In this document: piece by piece, positions 49,153 through 59,400 of the stretch
Layout of the letters: every line of letters starts with the position of its first letter
Numbering within the stretch: position 1 is the stretch's first letter
Assembly (NCBI GenBank): GCA_020635815.1
Contig: JACJZB010000005.1
Location: forward strand, 1-64,000
Direction of reading: 5' to 3'
DNA length: 64,000 bases
Source: Flavobacteriales bacterium
Lineage (GTDB): Bacteria; Bacteroidota; Bacteroidia; Flavobacteriales_E; Vicingaceae
Position numbers and translations under genes: made by a program
Notes under the pieces: model-generated
Told to the model about the DNA's origin: nothing
The model's database searches: none
Seen by the model: only the letters and a program-made list of their open reading frames with translations

Positions 49153-50508
49153 TTAATTAGTCCAGTTGTTATCAAAAGAGCAATTCATATACTCATCATC
49201 AATTTTAATAAAAGTAGTTTTTATCTTTTCTTTCATCCATTTCTGGTTTGCTTCATTTTGTTTACCAGCTAAAGCTGCTTCTTGAATTCTAGCATAATCG
49301 GTTTCAAACTTAGCCTTATGAGGCTCAGTTTTACTCAATAATTTAATAATTCGGTATCCTTTTTTCCCATCAAACGATTCTGCCGGAACTGGTTTAGAGA
49401 TATCGCCTGCTTTCATATTATCTATAATGTAAAATATTTGAGGATCAACTTGTTCTATATCTAAAATTGAGGTTCCTGTTTGAGGGCTAACCATTAAACC
49501 ATCGCTATTTTTGGTTTGTTTATCATCAGAATATTTAAAGGCTAATTCTCCAAAAGTTAACGTATCTGTTCCAATTAAGTTATAAATACTATCAGCTTTT
49601 TGTTTCGCCAATAAAATTTGTTCCTCTTCAACTTTCACTTTAATTAAAATGTGACGTGTATTAATTTTCTGACCTCTTCTTTCAATTAACTGAATAATAT
49701 GAAAGCCAAACTGAGATTCGATAATTTCAGAAACAGTACTATTTTTTAGTTTAAATGCAGTAGTAGAATATTCAGGAACTAAATCTGCTCTTCCTAAAAA
49801 ACCGAGTTCTCCACCTTTTTTAGCTGAGCCTTCATCTTCAGAATATAATACAGCAAGTGTTGAAAATTGTTCTCCATTAATAATTCGTTCTCTAATTCCA
49901 TTTAAGCGTTCTTTTGCTTCATTTTTGGCTGCTTCACTTTCTTTTGCATTAATTAATATTTGTGCCACCTCAACTTCAGAATTAACTGTTGGAATACTAT
50001 CTTCTGGTAATCCATTGTAAAAATTCTTTACTTCTTCTGGTGTTACTTTAACTCCCCCAGTAATATTACTTTGCATCATCTGAACAATTAATTGTTCTTT
50101 TACTATAACTCTAAACTCGCTCTTAATCTCTAGCATCGATTTTTTATAGTATTGTTCTAAACGTTGCTCAGAACCTACTTGAGAAATAAAATAGCTTAAT
50201 CTTCTATTCATTTCTGATTCAACTTGTGCATCAGTAACCTCAACACTATCAATAGCTGCTTGATTCAATAATAATTTTTGAAATAAAATTTCTTCAAACA
50301 ACTGACACTTTGCAGCATTATCGATAATAACACCTTGTGCTTTCAGTGATGTAATCTGATTTTCAATCTCTGATTTTAAGACTATTTTATCGCCAACAGT
50401 TGCTACAATGCCATCTATTACTTTACCACCTTCATCTTGTGAAAAACATACTATGCTTGCAAGGATAAACGTAAATGCAATTAGGGCTTTAAGGGTTGTT
50501 TTTTTCAT
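49153..50508 (-). CDS. surA: SurA-like periplasmic peptidyl-prolyl isomerase/chaperone
   Basis: 451 residues from ATG 50508 (MKKTTLKALIAF); an earlier ATG at 50523 only lengthens the signal peptide. Signal (to about VCFS), SurA N-terminal chaperone region (about 25-165; VIDGIVATVGDKIVLKSEIE) and two parvulin domains (about 175-275, GELGFLGRADLVPEYS; about 285-395, NTRHILIKVKVEEEQI). SurA escorts outer-membrane proteins to the BAM complex. It overlaps the upstream lipoprotein gene by 20 bp. Confidence 0.92.
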   Translation of the reverse strand: MKKTTLKALIAFTFILASIVCFSQDEGGKVIDGIVATVGDKIVLKSEIENQITSLKAQGVIIDNAAKCQLFEEILFQKLLLNQAAIDSVEVTDAQVESEMNRRLSYFISQVGSEQRLEQYYKKSMLEIKSEFRVIVKEQLIVQMMQSNITGGVKVTPEEVKNFYNGLPEDSIPTVNSEVEVAQILINAKESEAAKNEAKERLNGIRERIINGEQFSTLAVLYSEDEGSAKKGGELGFLGRADLVPEYSTTAFKLKNSTVSEIIESQFGFHIIQLIERRGQKINTRHILIKVKVEEEQILLAKQKADSIYNLIGTDTLTFGELAFKYSDDKQTKNSDGLMVSPQTGTSILDIEQVDPQIFYIIDNMKAGDISKPVPAESFDGKKGYRIIKLLSKTEPHKAKFETDYARIQEAALAGKQNEANQKWMKEKIKTTFIKIDDEYMNCSFDNNWTN

Positions 50509-51355
50509 CTTTATATATTTCAAATTCTTTTTTTTGCAACGCTTCTTGATAAATATCTTGTTTCATTTTACTTACCAATTCTAGTTTTCTTCTATTTATA
50601 ATAATGTTTTTTATATTTTTCTTTTCAAAACTAAGTGGAGAAACATCTGTTTCTAATCTGTAATCTTTAAAATAAACAAAATAATAAGATAATGAATCCT
50701 CTATTTCTGCATGTTTAATATTTTTTAGGTACCCAGCTTTATCACTTACAGTTATAGGCACTTCTTTTAATACTTCGTCAAACAGTATCCATTCATTCTC
50801 ATTTAAATGAAATTTCTCAGCAAACTGATGAGAATATTCTTTTAACTGATCTATTTCTTCTGCTTTGGTTGATTTATAATATTTTCTAATTTTTTTAATA
50901 TTGGGTGCTTTTTTTGCCACCTTTAAATACCTTACTTTAACAATATCGTCTTTTAATTCAAAGTTATGCGGATTTTGTTCGTAATAAGATTTAATCTCAT
51001 AAACAGAAACATTTGTATCTAGTCTTTGGTTTATTAACTCTTCTTCGTAAGTGTAAATAACCAAGGTATTTCTGTAGTCTTCTAGTTGCTTACTAAAGTT
51101 TTTTTGTTCTGCTTTTAAATTTAATTCTGCTTTTTCAAGAATAAGATTTTCTTTAATCCATTTTTGGATATAATTATTTGCAATCAATAAACTATCTCCT
51201 CTAGAAGCGTCAAAAGGGATTACCTCTTTGAGTTCTGTATCGAATAAAAATTTATCTTTTACCCGAGCAACTGCATTTTCTTCAATTTTTTCTTCAAACA
51301 AGTTGCATGAAACAAATGAAAAGATGATAAAAGATATAAAGATTAGAAATCTCAT
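50489..51355 (-). CDS. SurA-related lipoprotein without a clear PPIase domain
   Basis: 288 residues. Signal ends at FSFVSC, a lipobox-like site giving an N-terminal acylated Cys at 17. The rest is helical and similar in layout to the SurA N-terminal chaperone module (ARVKDKFLFDTELKEV at the start, then long helices), but I see no parvulin signature. Co-oriented and overlapping with surA, so a helper in outer-membrane protein folding is likely, by context. Confidence 0.8.
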   Translation of the reverse strand: MRFLIFISFIIFSFVSCNLFEEKIEENAVARVKDKFLFDTELKEVIPFDASRGDSLLIANNYIQKWIKENLILEKAELNLKAEQKNFSKQLEDYRNTLVIYTYEEELINQRLDTNVSVYEIKSYYEQNPHNFELKDDIVKVRYLKVAKKAPNIKKIRKYYKSTKAEEIDQLKEYSHQFAEKFHLNENEWILFDEVLKEVPITVSDKAGYLKNIKHAEIEDSLSYYFVYFKDYRLETDVSPLSFEKKNIKNIIINRRKLELVSKMKQDIYQEALQKKEFEIYKDEKNNP

Positions 51356-51370
51356 GAGTTAAAAGGCAAC

Positions 51371-51399
51371 AAAAAGAGCTGTGAAGCACAGCTCTTTTT
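51371..51399 (-). terminator. Intrinsic terminator after the large parvulin gene
   Basis: 13-bp perfect stem AAAAAGAGCTGTG / CACAGCTCTTTTT with 3-nt loop, 6 nt after the stop on the minus strand, ending in Ts of its own arm. It would reduce read-through into the next two genes. Confidence 0.75.
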
Positions 51400-51405
51400 T
51401 ATTTA

Positions 51406-53397
51406 TTATTTTACAAGCTTTAATACCTCGTTGTTTACAGTAACCTTATATTTCTTTTTAAGGTTTTCAACCCATTCTTTTTCTAAATAATTTTGATAAT
51501 CAGATGTTACTAAACCTCTTACTTCATTTAATTGTTTAGGCTCTGGCTTTAAGATTTTATTTATAACAACAATATTTACATTCTTATCTGTTGTTGTTTT
51601 TGTAGAAGTTCCTGCCGTCCATTCAACCTTATCAACCAATTCATTTTGCCCTTTTTCAAATTTACCTTCTTCAATAGATAGTGCTAATTGGCTATCAACA
51701 TTTATCATTTTTAAGATGTCATCATTTGTATAACCTTTCTTTGCTTTCTTTTTTAAGATTTTTTCTAGACTAGCCGCAACTTTTTCATCATTACATTTAT
51801 AAATAGTTACATCTGCTCTTTCTCCCCACATGTAATTATTTTTGTTTTTTTCATAAAACTCTTGTAATCCTGTTGTATCTTTTATTGCTTTCGACCACAC
51901 TTTTTCATCGGTAAGTTCAAACAATAAAATACCATCTCTATATTCTTGAAATAATAATTTATATTCAAGATTAGTTTTAGGTAATCGGTCTTCTTTAAAT
52001 TTAAGAGCTTTTTCTTCTAAAACTCTATTGTACAATTTATTTACTTCTTCAATAACACTAACTTTATTTTTTGGGTTTAACCTAGGTTTGTTAGCTTCAA
52101 TATACTGTGCAAAATCGGTTTGAGTAAATTCACTTTTATCGCCATCAGCAGCATAAAAGCCAAACATTAATTTATTTAATGACTTTGCTTTATCTGTAGT
52201 CCAAGTTCCTTCTAGCAAATCTTTTTCATTAATTACTTTGTAAAAGTCATTACGTTCAGCCAATTTCTCCACAAATTTATTTTCGGCTTTAATTCTATCT
52301 ATAACTACATCTTTACTTTTATTTGCTCTTGAATCTCTGCTTACTTTCGATTTTAATGAATTGTATAAATTTTCATAAGAATCTAATTCAGTTAATTCTA
52401 AACGTTGAATAATATGAAAACCATAATCTGTTCTGATTGGTACAGAAATTTCTCCATCTGTTTTTAATGCAAATGCTGCTTCTTCAAATTCTGGCACCAT
52501 TTTACCAGTAGTGAATGGTGCTAACTCTCCACCTCTTGCTCCTGAACTTTTGTCATCAGAAAATTGTTTTGCAAGAGCTTTAAACTGACTAGGATCGGCT
52601 TTAAGTTTTTCATATATCTCATTTATTTTCTTTTCTTTTTCGGCCTCACTATTTCGTTTTTCTCCGTTGTCTTCTTTAGAACATTGTTGCATAATATGAG
52701 CAACTCTTATCGTTCCTCTTGCTGGACGTTTATCATTTAACTTAATGATATGATATCCAAATCTTGTTCTAACAGGATCAGAAACTTCTCCAACTTTTAG
52801 GTTATAAGTTGCTGTTTCAAATGGATAAACCATGTGTAAGGCAGAAAAATATCCTAAGTTTCCTTTGTTATTTTTAGCTGAAGGATCAGAAGACATTTCT
52901 TCTGCAACTTTCTCAAAAGATTCTCCTTTCATAATTCTTGCCTTAGCTTTTAAAGCCTTATTATATGCTACAAGCGTGTCTTTTGGTAAAGCATCAGCAC
53001 CAACGCTAAACAAAATATGACTTGCATTAACGTCAAATTTCATTCTCTCATAAGCCTCTTTAATCAACCCTTCGGTTACCTCTCTGTCTGATAAATAGGG
53101 CTGTATTAATTGCTTACGATATCCTTCTAATTCTTTAACAAAAGCATCAGTTGTATCGTAACCCAGTTCTTCTGCTTCTGTTACTTTTAATTTAAACTTA
53201 ATGTATAGGTCTAAATATTCTTTTACTGATTCTTCAGTTACCTTGGTATCTTTAGTGTTGTTCTTCTTAAATATAGCATTGAACTCTGACAATAAAACAT
53301 TTTTATCTTTTATCGTTAACAAAACAGGGTCACTATTTTGAGCTTTTGCTAAAAATGATGTTACTGCAATTAGTAGTAATAAACTTATTTTTCTCAT
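51406..53397 (-). CDS. Large periplasmic PpiC-type peptidyl-prolyl isomerase
   Basis: 663 residues: signal peptide (1-19, ending FLAKAQ), SurA_N-like helices (about 25-110), two parvulin domains (about 118-222, NASHILFSVG, GNLGYFSALHMVYPFE, FGYHIIKLNDKRP; about 231-345, RVAHIMQQ, GGELAPFTTGKMVPEFEEAA, YGFHIIQRLE), and a long C-terminal region (about 350-663) of helices and charged segments with no domain I can name. Likely a periplasmic folding factor for outer-membrane or T9SS cargo. Follows guaB by 34 nt. Confidence 0.9.
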   Translation of the reverse strand: MRKISLLLLIAVTSFLAKAQNSDPVLLTIKDKNVLLSEFNAIFKKNNTKDTKVTEESVKEYLDLYIKFKLKVTEAEELGYDTTDAFVKELEGYRKQLIQPYLSDREVTEGLIKEAYERMKFDVNASHILFSVGADALPKDTLVAYNKALKAKARIMKGESFEKVAEEMSSDPSAKNNKGNLGYFSALHMVYPFETATYNLKVGEVSDPVRTRFGYHIIKLNDKRPARGTIRVAHIMQQCSKEDNGEKRNSEAEKEKKINEIYEKLKADPSQFKALAKQFSDDKSSGARGGELAPFTTGKMVPEFEEAAFALKTDGEISVPIRTDYGFHIIQRLELTELDSYENLYNSLKSKVSRDSRANKSKDVVIDRIKAENKFVEKLAERNDFYKVINEKDLLEGTWTTDKAKSLNKLMFGFYAADGDKSEFTQTDFAQYIEANKPRLNPKNKVSVIEEVNKLYNRVLEEKALKFKEDRLPKTNLEYKLLFQEYRDGILLFELTDEKVWSKAIKDTTGLQEFYEKNKNNYMWGERADVTIYKCNDEKVAASLEKILKKKAKKGYTNDDILKMINVDSQLALSIEEGKFEKGQNELVDKVEWTAGTSTKTTTDKNVNIVVINKILKPEPKQLNEVRGLVTSDYQNYLEKEWVENLKKKYKVTVNNEVLKLVK

Positions 53398-53431
53398 AAT
53401 ACTTTACCTTTTTCTAAATTATACTATAAAA

Positions 53432-54904
53432 TTAACGTCTTGAATAATTAGGTGCTTCTCTGGTTATTGTAATATTATGTGGATGACTTTCTGTAAAACC
53501 AGCACTTGTAATCCTTACAAATTTTGCTTTTTTCAATTCTTCTAAATTACGTGCTCCACAATATCCCATACCAGCTCTTAAACCACCTACCATTTGATAA
53601 ATTACTTCACTCAAATAACCTTTGTAAGGCACTCTTCCTGAAATTCCTTCTGGAACCAACTTACTTATATCATCTTCAGCATCTTGGAAATACCTATCTT
53701 TTGAACCTTTTTGCATGGCTTCAATAGATCCCATTCCTCTATATGCTTTAAATTTTCTTCCTTCATAAATGATTGCTTCTCCTGGAGATTCGTCAACACC
53801 TGCAAATAAAGAACCTGCCATAATTGAATCTGCACCGCCTGACAACGCTTTAACAATATCGCCAGTAAAACGTATCCCACCATCAGCAATTAATGGCACG
53901 TCAGTGCCTTTAAGCCCTTCAGCTACCATCATTACAGCTGATAACTGTGGAACTCCTACACCAGCAATAATTCTTGTGGTACAAATAGACCCTGGCCCTA
54001 TTCCAACTTTTACGGCATCTGCTCCAGCAGCAACTAAATCCTTAGCTGCTTGTGTGGTTGCTATATTTCCAACCACAACCTGTAAATCTGGATAGGTAGT
54101 TTTCACTTTCTTCAATGTATCTATCACTCCTTTAGAGTGCCCATGAGCTGTATCAATTACAATAGCATCTACACCAGCTTTATAAAGTGCATCTACTCTA
54201 TTCATAATATCAGCAGTTACCCCAACTCCTGCAGCAACTCTTAACCTACCATAAGTATCTTTACAAGCGTTAGGTTTTAACTGAACTTTGGTGATATCCT
54301 TATAAGTAATAAGACCTTTTAATTTATTATTAGCATCAACAACAGGTAACTTTTCAATTTTATGTTGTTGTAAAATCTCTCTTGCTTTATCTAAATCCGT
54401 TCCTTCTACAGCTGTTATTATATTTTTACTAGTCATTACCTCTTTTACTGGCGTTGACATTACTTTTTGAAATCTTAAATCTCTATTGGTTACAATTCCA
54501 ACTAAATTGTTTTCTGAATCAACAACAGGTATTCCTCCAATCTTAAATTCACTCATTAAATTTAAAGCATCCCCAACATTTGCTTCAACTGAAATTGTTA
54601 CAGGATCCTGAATCATTCCGCTTTCTGAACGCTTAACTTTTCTGACTTTATTTGCCTGCTCTTCAATCGTCATGTTTTTATGTAAAACACCTATACCTCC
54701 CTCTTGAGCTATTGCTATCGCAAGTTTTGATTCAGTAACTGTATCCATTGCAGCAGATACAATTGGAATATTTAATCGTATTTTTTTTGTAAATTGAGTA
54801 GAGATATCTACGTCTCTTGGTAATACCTCTGAATAAGATGGTGTCATTAAAACATCATCATAAGTTAACCCTTCTCCTATAAATTTATCTGATAATTCAC
54901 TCAT
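53432..54904 (-). CDS. guaB: IMP dehydrogenase
   Basis: Oxidises IMP to XMP, the rate-limiting step of GMP synthesis. 490 residues: TIM-barrel core interrupted by two CBS domains (about 98-205; DPVTISVEANVGDAL, EVMTSKNIITAVEG), active-site loop GIGPGSICTTRI with Cys308, and flap region with YRGMGSIEAMQKGSKDRYF. Full length. guaA is not in the window. Confidence 0.97.
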   Translation of the reverse strand: MSELSDKFIGEGLTYDDVLMTPSYSEVLPRDVDISTQFTKKIRLNIPIVSAAMDTVTESKLAIAIAQEGGIGVLHKNMTIEEQANKVRKVKRSESGMIQDPVTISVEANVGDALNLMSEFKIGGIPVVDSENNLVGIVTNRDLRFQKVMSTPVKEVMTSKNIITAVEGTDLDKAREILQQHKIEKLPVVDANNKLKGLITYKDITKVQLKPNACKDTYGRLRVAAGVGVTADIMNRVDALYKAGVDAIVIDTAHGHSKGVIDTLKKVKTTYPDLQVVVGNIATTQAAKDLVAAGADAVKVGIGPGSICTTRIIAGVGVPQLSAVMMVAEGLKGTDVPLIADGGIRFTGDIVKALSGGADSIMAGSLFAGVDESPGEAIIYEGRKFKAYRGMGSIEAMQKGSKDRYFQDAEDDISKLVPEGISGRVPYKGYLSEVIYQMVGGLRAGMGYCGARNLEELKKAKFVRITSAGFTESHPHNITITREAPNYSRR

Positions 54905-55016
54905 ATTAGCTTTGTAAAAATTGAGGCGAAAGTACTAAAAATAGTTCATTTCGACACGTTAAAATTTGTTAATCATTGTAACTTTAACTTCTAAAGTTTA
55001 TTGTAATTTTCCATTT

Positions 55017-55259
55017 ATGAGTTCAGAAATTATTTTTCCTGTGTATCGAAAATATAAAAATGAGAAATCATTTTTCAAGATTACTTCACCAACTGAGTTT
55101 GAGGAAATTAAATTTTTAGGGAATAGAGGAGAGATCCATTATTTTAAAGCAAAAATATTACCTGATTTTAATTTCATCTTAGATATGATAAATGACTTTG
55201 AGCCTTACTGGGAAGTTTCTTCCGAAAAAGAATTTAAAATGGCTAAATCTAAAATTTAA
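55017..55259 (+). CDS. Conserved small protein of unknown function
   Basis: 80 residues from ATG 55017 (MSSEIIFPVYRKYKNEKSFF). The frame extends upstream to a TTG at 54966, but that part is non-coding in character. The sequence FPVYRKYKNEKSFFKI and FDFEPYWEVS-like end recall a short conserved Bacteroidota family without a known role. Divergent from guaB, immediately upstream of an MscS channel. Confidence 0.7.
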   Translation: MSSEIIFPVYRKYKNEKSFFKITSPTEFEEIKFLGNRGEIHYFKAKILPDFNFILDMINDFEPYWEVSSEKEFKMAKSKI

Positions 55260-55276
55260 CCTTTTTTTGATTTTAC

Positions 55277-55284
55277 TACCTTTG
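55277..55284 (+). promoter_or_regulatory. -7 box of the mscS-type gene
   Basis: TACCTTTG, exact TAnnTTTG, ending 14 nt before the ATG. A -33 TTTG at the right distance is lacking. Confidence 0.45.
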
Positions 55285-55298
55285 CAAAAAAATTAATT

Positions 55299-56351
55299 AT
55301 GAAAGAATTTTTAGCAAAAGAGTTTTATCACAATACTGTTGGTGATTGGGCATTAACATTCTTAATTATCTTAGGTGCTGTTATAGTTGGTAAAGTTGTG
55401 TATTGGTTTTTTGGAAAAATAGTTAAAAAAATAACCAGTAAAACGAAAACAAAAATTGATGACATTATTGTTGATATGATAGAAGAACCTATTGTATTAG
55501 CGATTACCATCTTTGGTTTGTGGTATGGTTTACACCGTTTAGAATTTACAGAATGGTGGTACAATTGGTTAGGAAAAGTTTATCATATTTTAATAGCCAT
55601 AAATATTACCTGGTTGATTGCTCGATTAGTAGATGCTGTTATCGAAGAGTATATTGTCCCTTTAACAGAGAAAACCGAAAGCGATTTAGACGATCAAGTG
55701 ATGCCAATTGTACGTAAAGGCTTAAGGTCTATGATATGGATTTTAGGGGTTATAGTGGCTTTAAACAATGCTGGTTATGATGTTGGGGCTTTAATAGCTG
55801 GGTTAGGTATTGGAGGTTTAGCCTTAGCTATGGCAGCAAAAGATTCTGTTTCGAATATTTTTGGCGGAATAATGATTTTTACTGACAAGCCTTTTAAAGT
55901 TGGAGATAGAATAAAAATTGGTGGATTTGACGGAACTATCGAAGAAATAGGGATTCGTATCAGTAGAATGAGAACTTTAGAAGGCAGATTAGTAACCATA
56001 CCCAATTCGCAGTTTATTGGCAACATGGTGGAGAATGTTTCTGCCGAACCTACTCGAAAAGTAGTTTCAAATATTGGCTTAATTTACGATACTAGCCCAG
56101 AACAAATAGAACTTGGAATTAAGTTGCTAAATGACATTGCATTTTCCAGCACTAATGTTGAAGATAATTACCTTACTTCTTTTAATGCTTTCGGTGATTT
56201 TTCTCTTGGTATTCTTTTTATTTATTACATTAAAAAAGAAAGTGATATTTTCCAAACTCAAACAGAGATTAACCTAGAAATATTAAAGCGATTTAATGCT
56301 AACGGATTAGAAATGGCTTTCCCTACACAAACTATTTATACTAAATCATAA
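55299..56351 (+). CDS. MscS-family mechanosensitive channel
   Basis: 350 residues with about four hydrophobic segments: an N-terminal helix (about 15-38), helices near 60-110, the pore-lining TM3-like GLGIGGLALAMAAKDSVSN and the family beta domain (DKPFKVGDRIKIGGFDGTIE, RTLEGRLVTIPNSQ, GNMVENVS). It opens on membrane tension to release solutes in osmotic downshock. Ends at a good terminator. Confidence 0.95.
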   Translation: MKEFLAKEFYHNTVGDWALTFLIILGAVIVGKVVYWFFGKIVKKITSKTKTKIDDIIVDMIEEPIVLAITIFGLWYGLHRLEFTEWWYNWLGKVYHILIAINITWLIARLVDAVIEEYIVPLTEKTESDLDDQVMPIVRKGLRSMIWILGVIVALNNAGYDVGALIAGLGIGGLALAMAAKDSVSNIFGGIMIFTDKPFKVGDRIKIGGFDGTIEEIGIRISRMRTLEGRLVTIPNSQFIGNMVENVSAEPTRKVVSNIGLIYDTSPEQIELGIKLLNDIAFSSTNVEDNYLTSFNAFGDFSLGILFIYYIKKESDIFQTQTEINLEILKRFNANGLEMAFPTQTIYTKS

Positions 56352-56371
56352 GCGTCGTTTTACCAAAACAG

Positions 56372-56403
56372 AAAAAGGGTAGCTAAGTAAGCTATCCTTT
56401 TTA
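56372..56403 (+). terminator. Intrinsic terminator after mscS
   Basis: 13-bp stem AAAAAGGGTAGCT / AGCTATCCTTTTT (one G-U pair) with a 5-nt loop, then ATTTAT. It works also for the convergent gene at 56421, whose mRNA would end in the opposite direction. Confidence 0.8.
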
Positions 56404-56420
56404 TTTATCAGATTTTTAAA

Positions 56421-59400
56421 TTAATTCTTCCCTATTAATGTAACGGTTCCTGTTACTAACTTCTCCTCACTGCTACATACATCCGTATATCTCAATTCAT
56501 AAAAGTAAGTTCCATCTTTTGAATCTTTACCGTCCCAATTATCATTTGCATCAGTTGATTCAAAAACTGTTTTACCCCACCTATTAAATATTCGAACACT
56601 ATAATCTTGAGTTTGATCAATCCCTAAAAACACCAATTCATCATTCATTCCATCTCCATTTGGCGTAAATACGTTAGGTATTATCCCTGAAGATTCTCCT
56701 AATTCAATAAAAGTAGCTTCGCTTGATATAATCTTTGGAGAACAACCTTCTTTAAATAAAGTTACAACAATAGGATAAGTTCCGGGCATACTATACTCAT
56801 AAGCAATAAGCGTATCGTTATAAAATTCCATCCCGTCACCCATACTCCAATAAATTGAGTCAGCTCCTTCTGCATTCGCAGCTAGATTAACTTCATATGT
56901 TGTTGCCTCACATGGGATAGGTGGAACATATTCGAAATCTACATTTAATTCTGGTACAATATTCACGGTAATTGTAAAATCCATAGTATCAGTTATGTTA
57001 CATGTACTTGAATCTATTGCTACAAAAAATCCATTATATGTATCAGCAGTTGGGAAAGTGTGAGTTGGATCAATTTGTGTAGAATTAGTTCCATCTCCAA
57101 AATACCAATAATTTTGAGGTGGAGCTGGATTTCCAGAAGAAAAATCAACCGTTAAGTTCGAGCCGCAAATTTCTACCAAAGGATCTATATTTGTATTAAC
57201 AGTGATAGGATTCGGGAAAAAGCTTATTGTGTCATAAAATGATTCGTTTAAACCACAATCAAAATCATAAGCTATTAATTCTACAATATATTCCCCTGGA
57301 GTGGAGTAAGTATAATTAACATTAATATTGTTTGCAAATGAGTCACCATTTCCCATATCCCAGTACAATGAATCAGCACCTGTTCCTGTAAACGCTAAGT
57401 CTATTGTTATACTTGGATCACATGCGTCGTAGGTTGGAATTGTAAATTCTGCACTTAATTGCTCTGGCTGGATAATTTGTACTGTAAAAGTAACCGTGTC
57501 GGCAATATTACATGTACTTGAATCTATTGCTACCGACATTACCTCATAGCTTCCTGTATCTGCATAAGTATGCACTGGTGTATAATCTACTCCAACCCCT
57601 AACGTTGTTCCATCCCCAAAATCCCAATAAGTATTCGGAGGTGTGCCTCCTGCATCAAAACTTACATCAAATGGTGCACTACATATCGTTTGAGGGCCTG
57701 GATCAACTGCTGTTACTGTTGTATATACAGGATTGAAATCTATTGTATCCTTAATTGAAACAAAACCTCCACAAGCAAATTCAAATGCTTGCATTTCTAC
57801 GTAATAAGTTCCTGGTGTATTATATATATAGCTAAAATTAACACTATCTGTATAGGTTGTTCCATCTCCCATATCCCAATACAATGAATCTGCCCCGGTT
57901 CCAGTAAATGCATAATCAACCGTTAGCCCTCCTGTTGTACATGGATCATAAGGTGGTATATCAATTTGAGCATTTAACTGTTCTGGTTGAATAATTTGCA
58001 CTGTAAAAGTAACCGTGTCGGCAATATTACATGTACTTGAATCTATTGCTACTGACATTACCTCATAGCTTCCTGTATCTGCATAAGTATGCACTGGTGT
58101 ATAATCTACACCAACCCCTAGCGTTGTTCCATCTCCAAAATCCCAATAGGTATTTGGTGGTGTGCCTCCTGCATCAAAACTTACATCAAATGGTGCACTA
58201 CATATCGTTTGAGGGCCTGGATCAACTGCCGCTACTGTTGTAAATACTGGGTTAAAGTTTATCGTATCTCTTATCGTATCAGTTGTGTTACATGCAAATT
58301 CATAGGCTTGCATTTCCACATAATAAGTTCCTGGACTATAAGTATAACTAAACAATGTACTATCTATATAAGTAGTGCCGTCACCCATTATCCAATACAA
58401 TGAATCAGCTCCGGTTCCAGTAAATGCATAATCAACCGCTAGCCCTCCTGTTGTACACGGGTCATAAGGTGGTATGTCAATTTGAGCACTTAATTGCTCT
58501 GGTTGAATAACCTGTACAGTAAAAGTAACTGTGTCGGCAATATTACATGTACTTGAGTCTATAGCTACCGACATTACCTCATAGCTTCCTGTATCTGCAT
58601 AAGTATGTACTGGTGTATAATCTACACCAACCCCTAGCGTTGTTCCATCTCCAAAATCCCAATAGGTATTTGGAGGTGTACCTCCTGCATCAAAACTTAC
58701 ATCAAATGGTGCACTACATATCGTTTGAGGGCCTGGATCAACTGCTGTTACTGTTGTAAATACTGGATTATAATCTATAGTATCTTTTATTGATGTAAAC
58801 GAACCACACGCATCAAATGCTTGCAATTCTACATAAAAAGTACCTGAAGTATTATATGTATAACTAAACGACGTACTATCTACATAAGTAGTTCCATCTC
58901 CCATATCCCACCATAATGAATCTGCTCCTGTTCCTGTAAATGCGTAATCAACTGTTAAGCCTCCTATTGTACACGGATCATAGGTAGGTACATCTATACT
59001 TGCAGTCAACACCCCTGCATCTATAATAGTAACATCAAAATAAGCTGTATCTGTAATATTACAAGAGGAAGGGTCTATTGCAACATACATTACATTATAT
59101 GTTCCTGAATCAGGATATGTATATGTTGGATTAATTTGTGATGAAGTACCACTTCCATCTCCAAAATCCCAATAAGCTTGAGGTGGTGGTACTGACCCCG
59201 CAGAGAAGGTTACATCAAATGGAGCCCCACACATTGTTAATGGAGGTGGTTGAACTGCATTCGCCTCTACTCCTTGATAAGCAAAACTAATTTTAATAGC
59301 TCCAAAATTACAGTTTGAAGACCCATTTGTTGTTGAATATGCTCCTGTTGTAGTTGGAAAATTATTCCCTCCACAACCAGCACAAACTCCTTGATAGATT

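Noticed and set aside
57460..58760. Assembly duplication in the PKD gene
   Set aside because: The three units are not fully identical in their B domains and vary by 3 bp in length, which favours true tandem repeats, though long reads would settle it.
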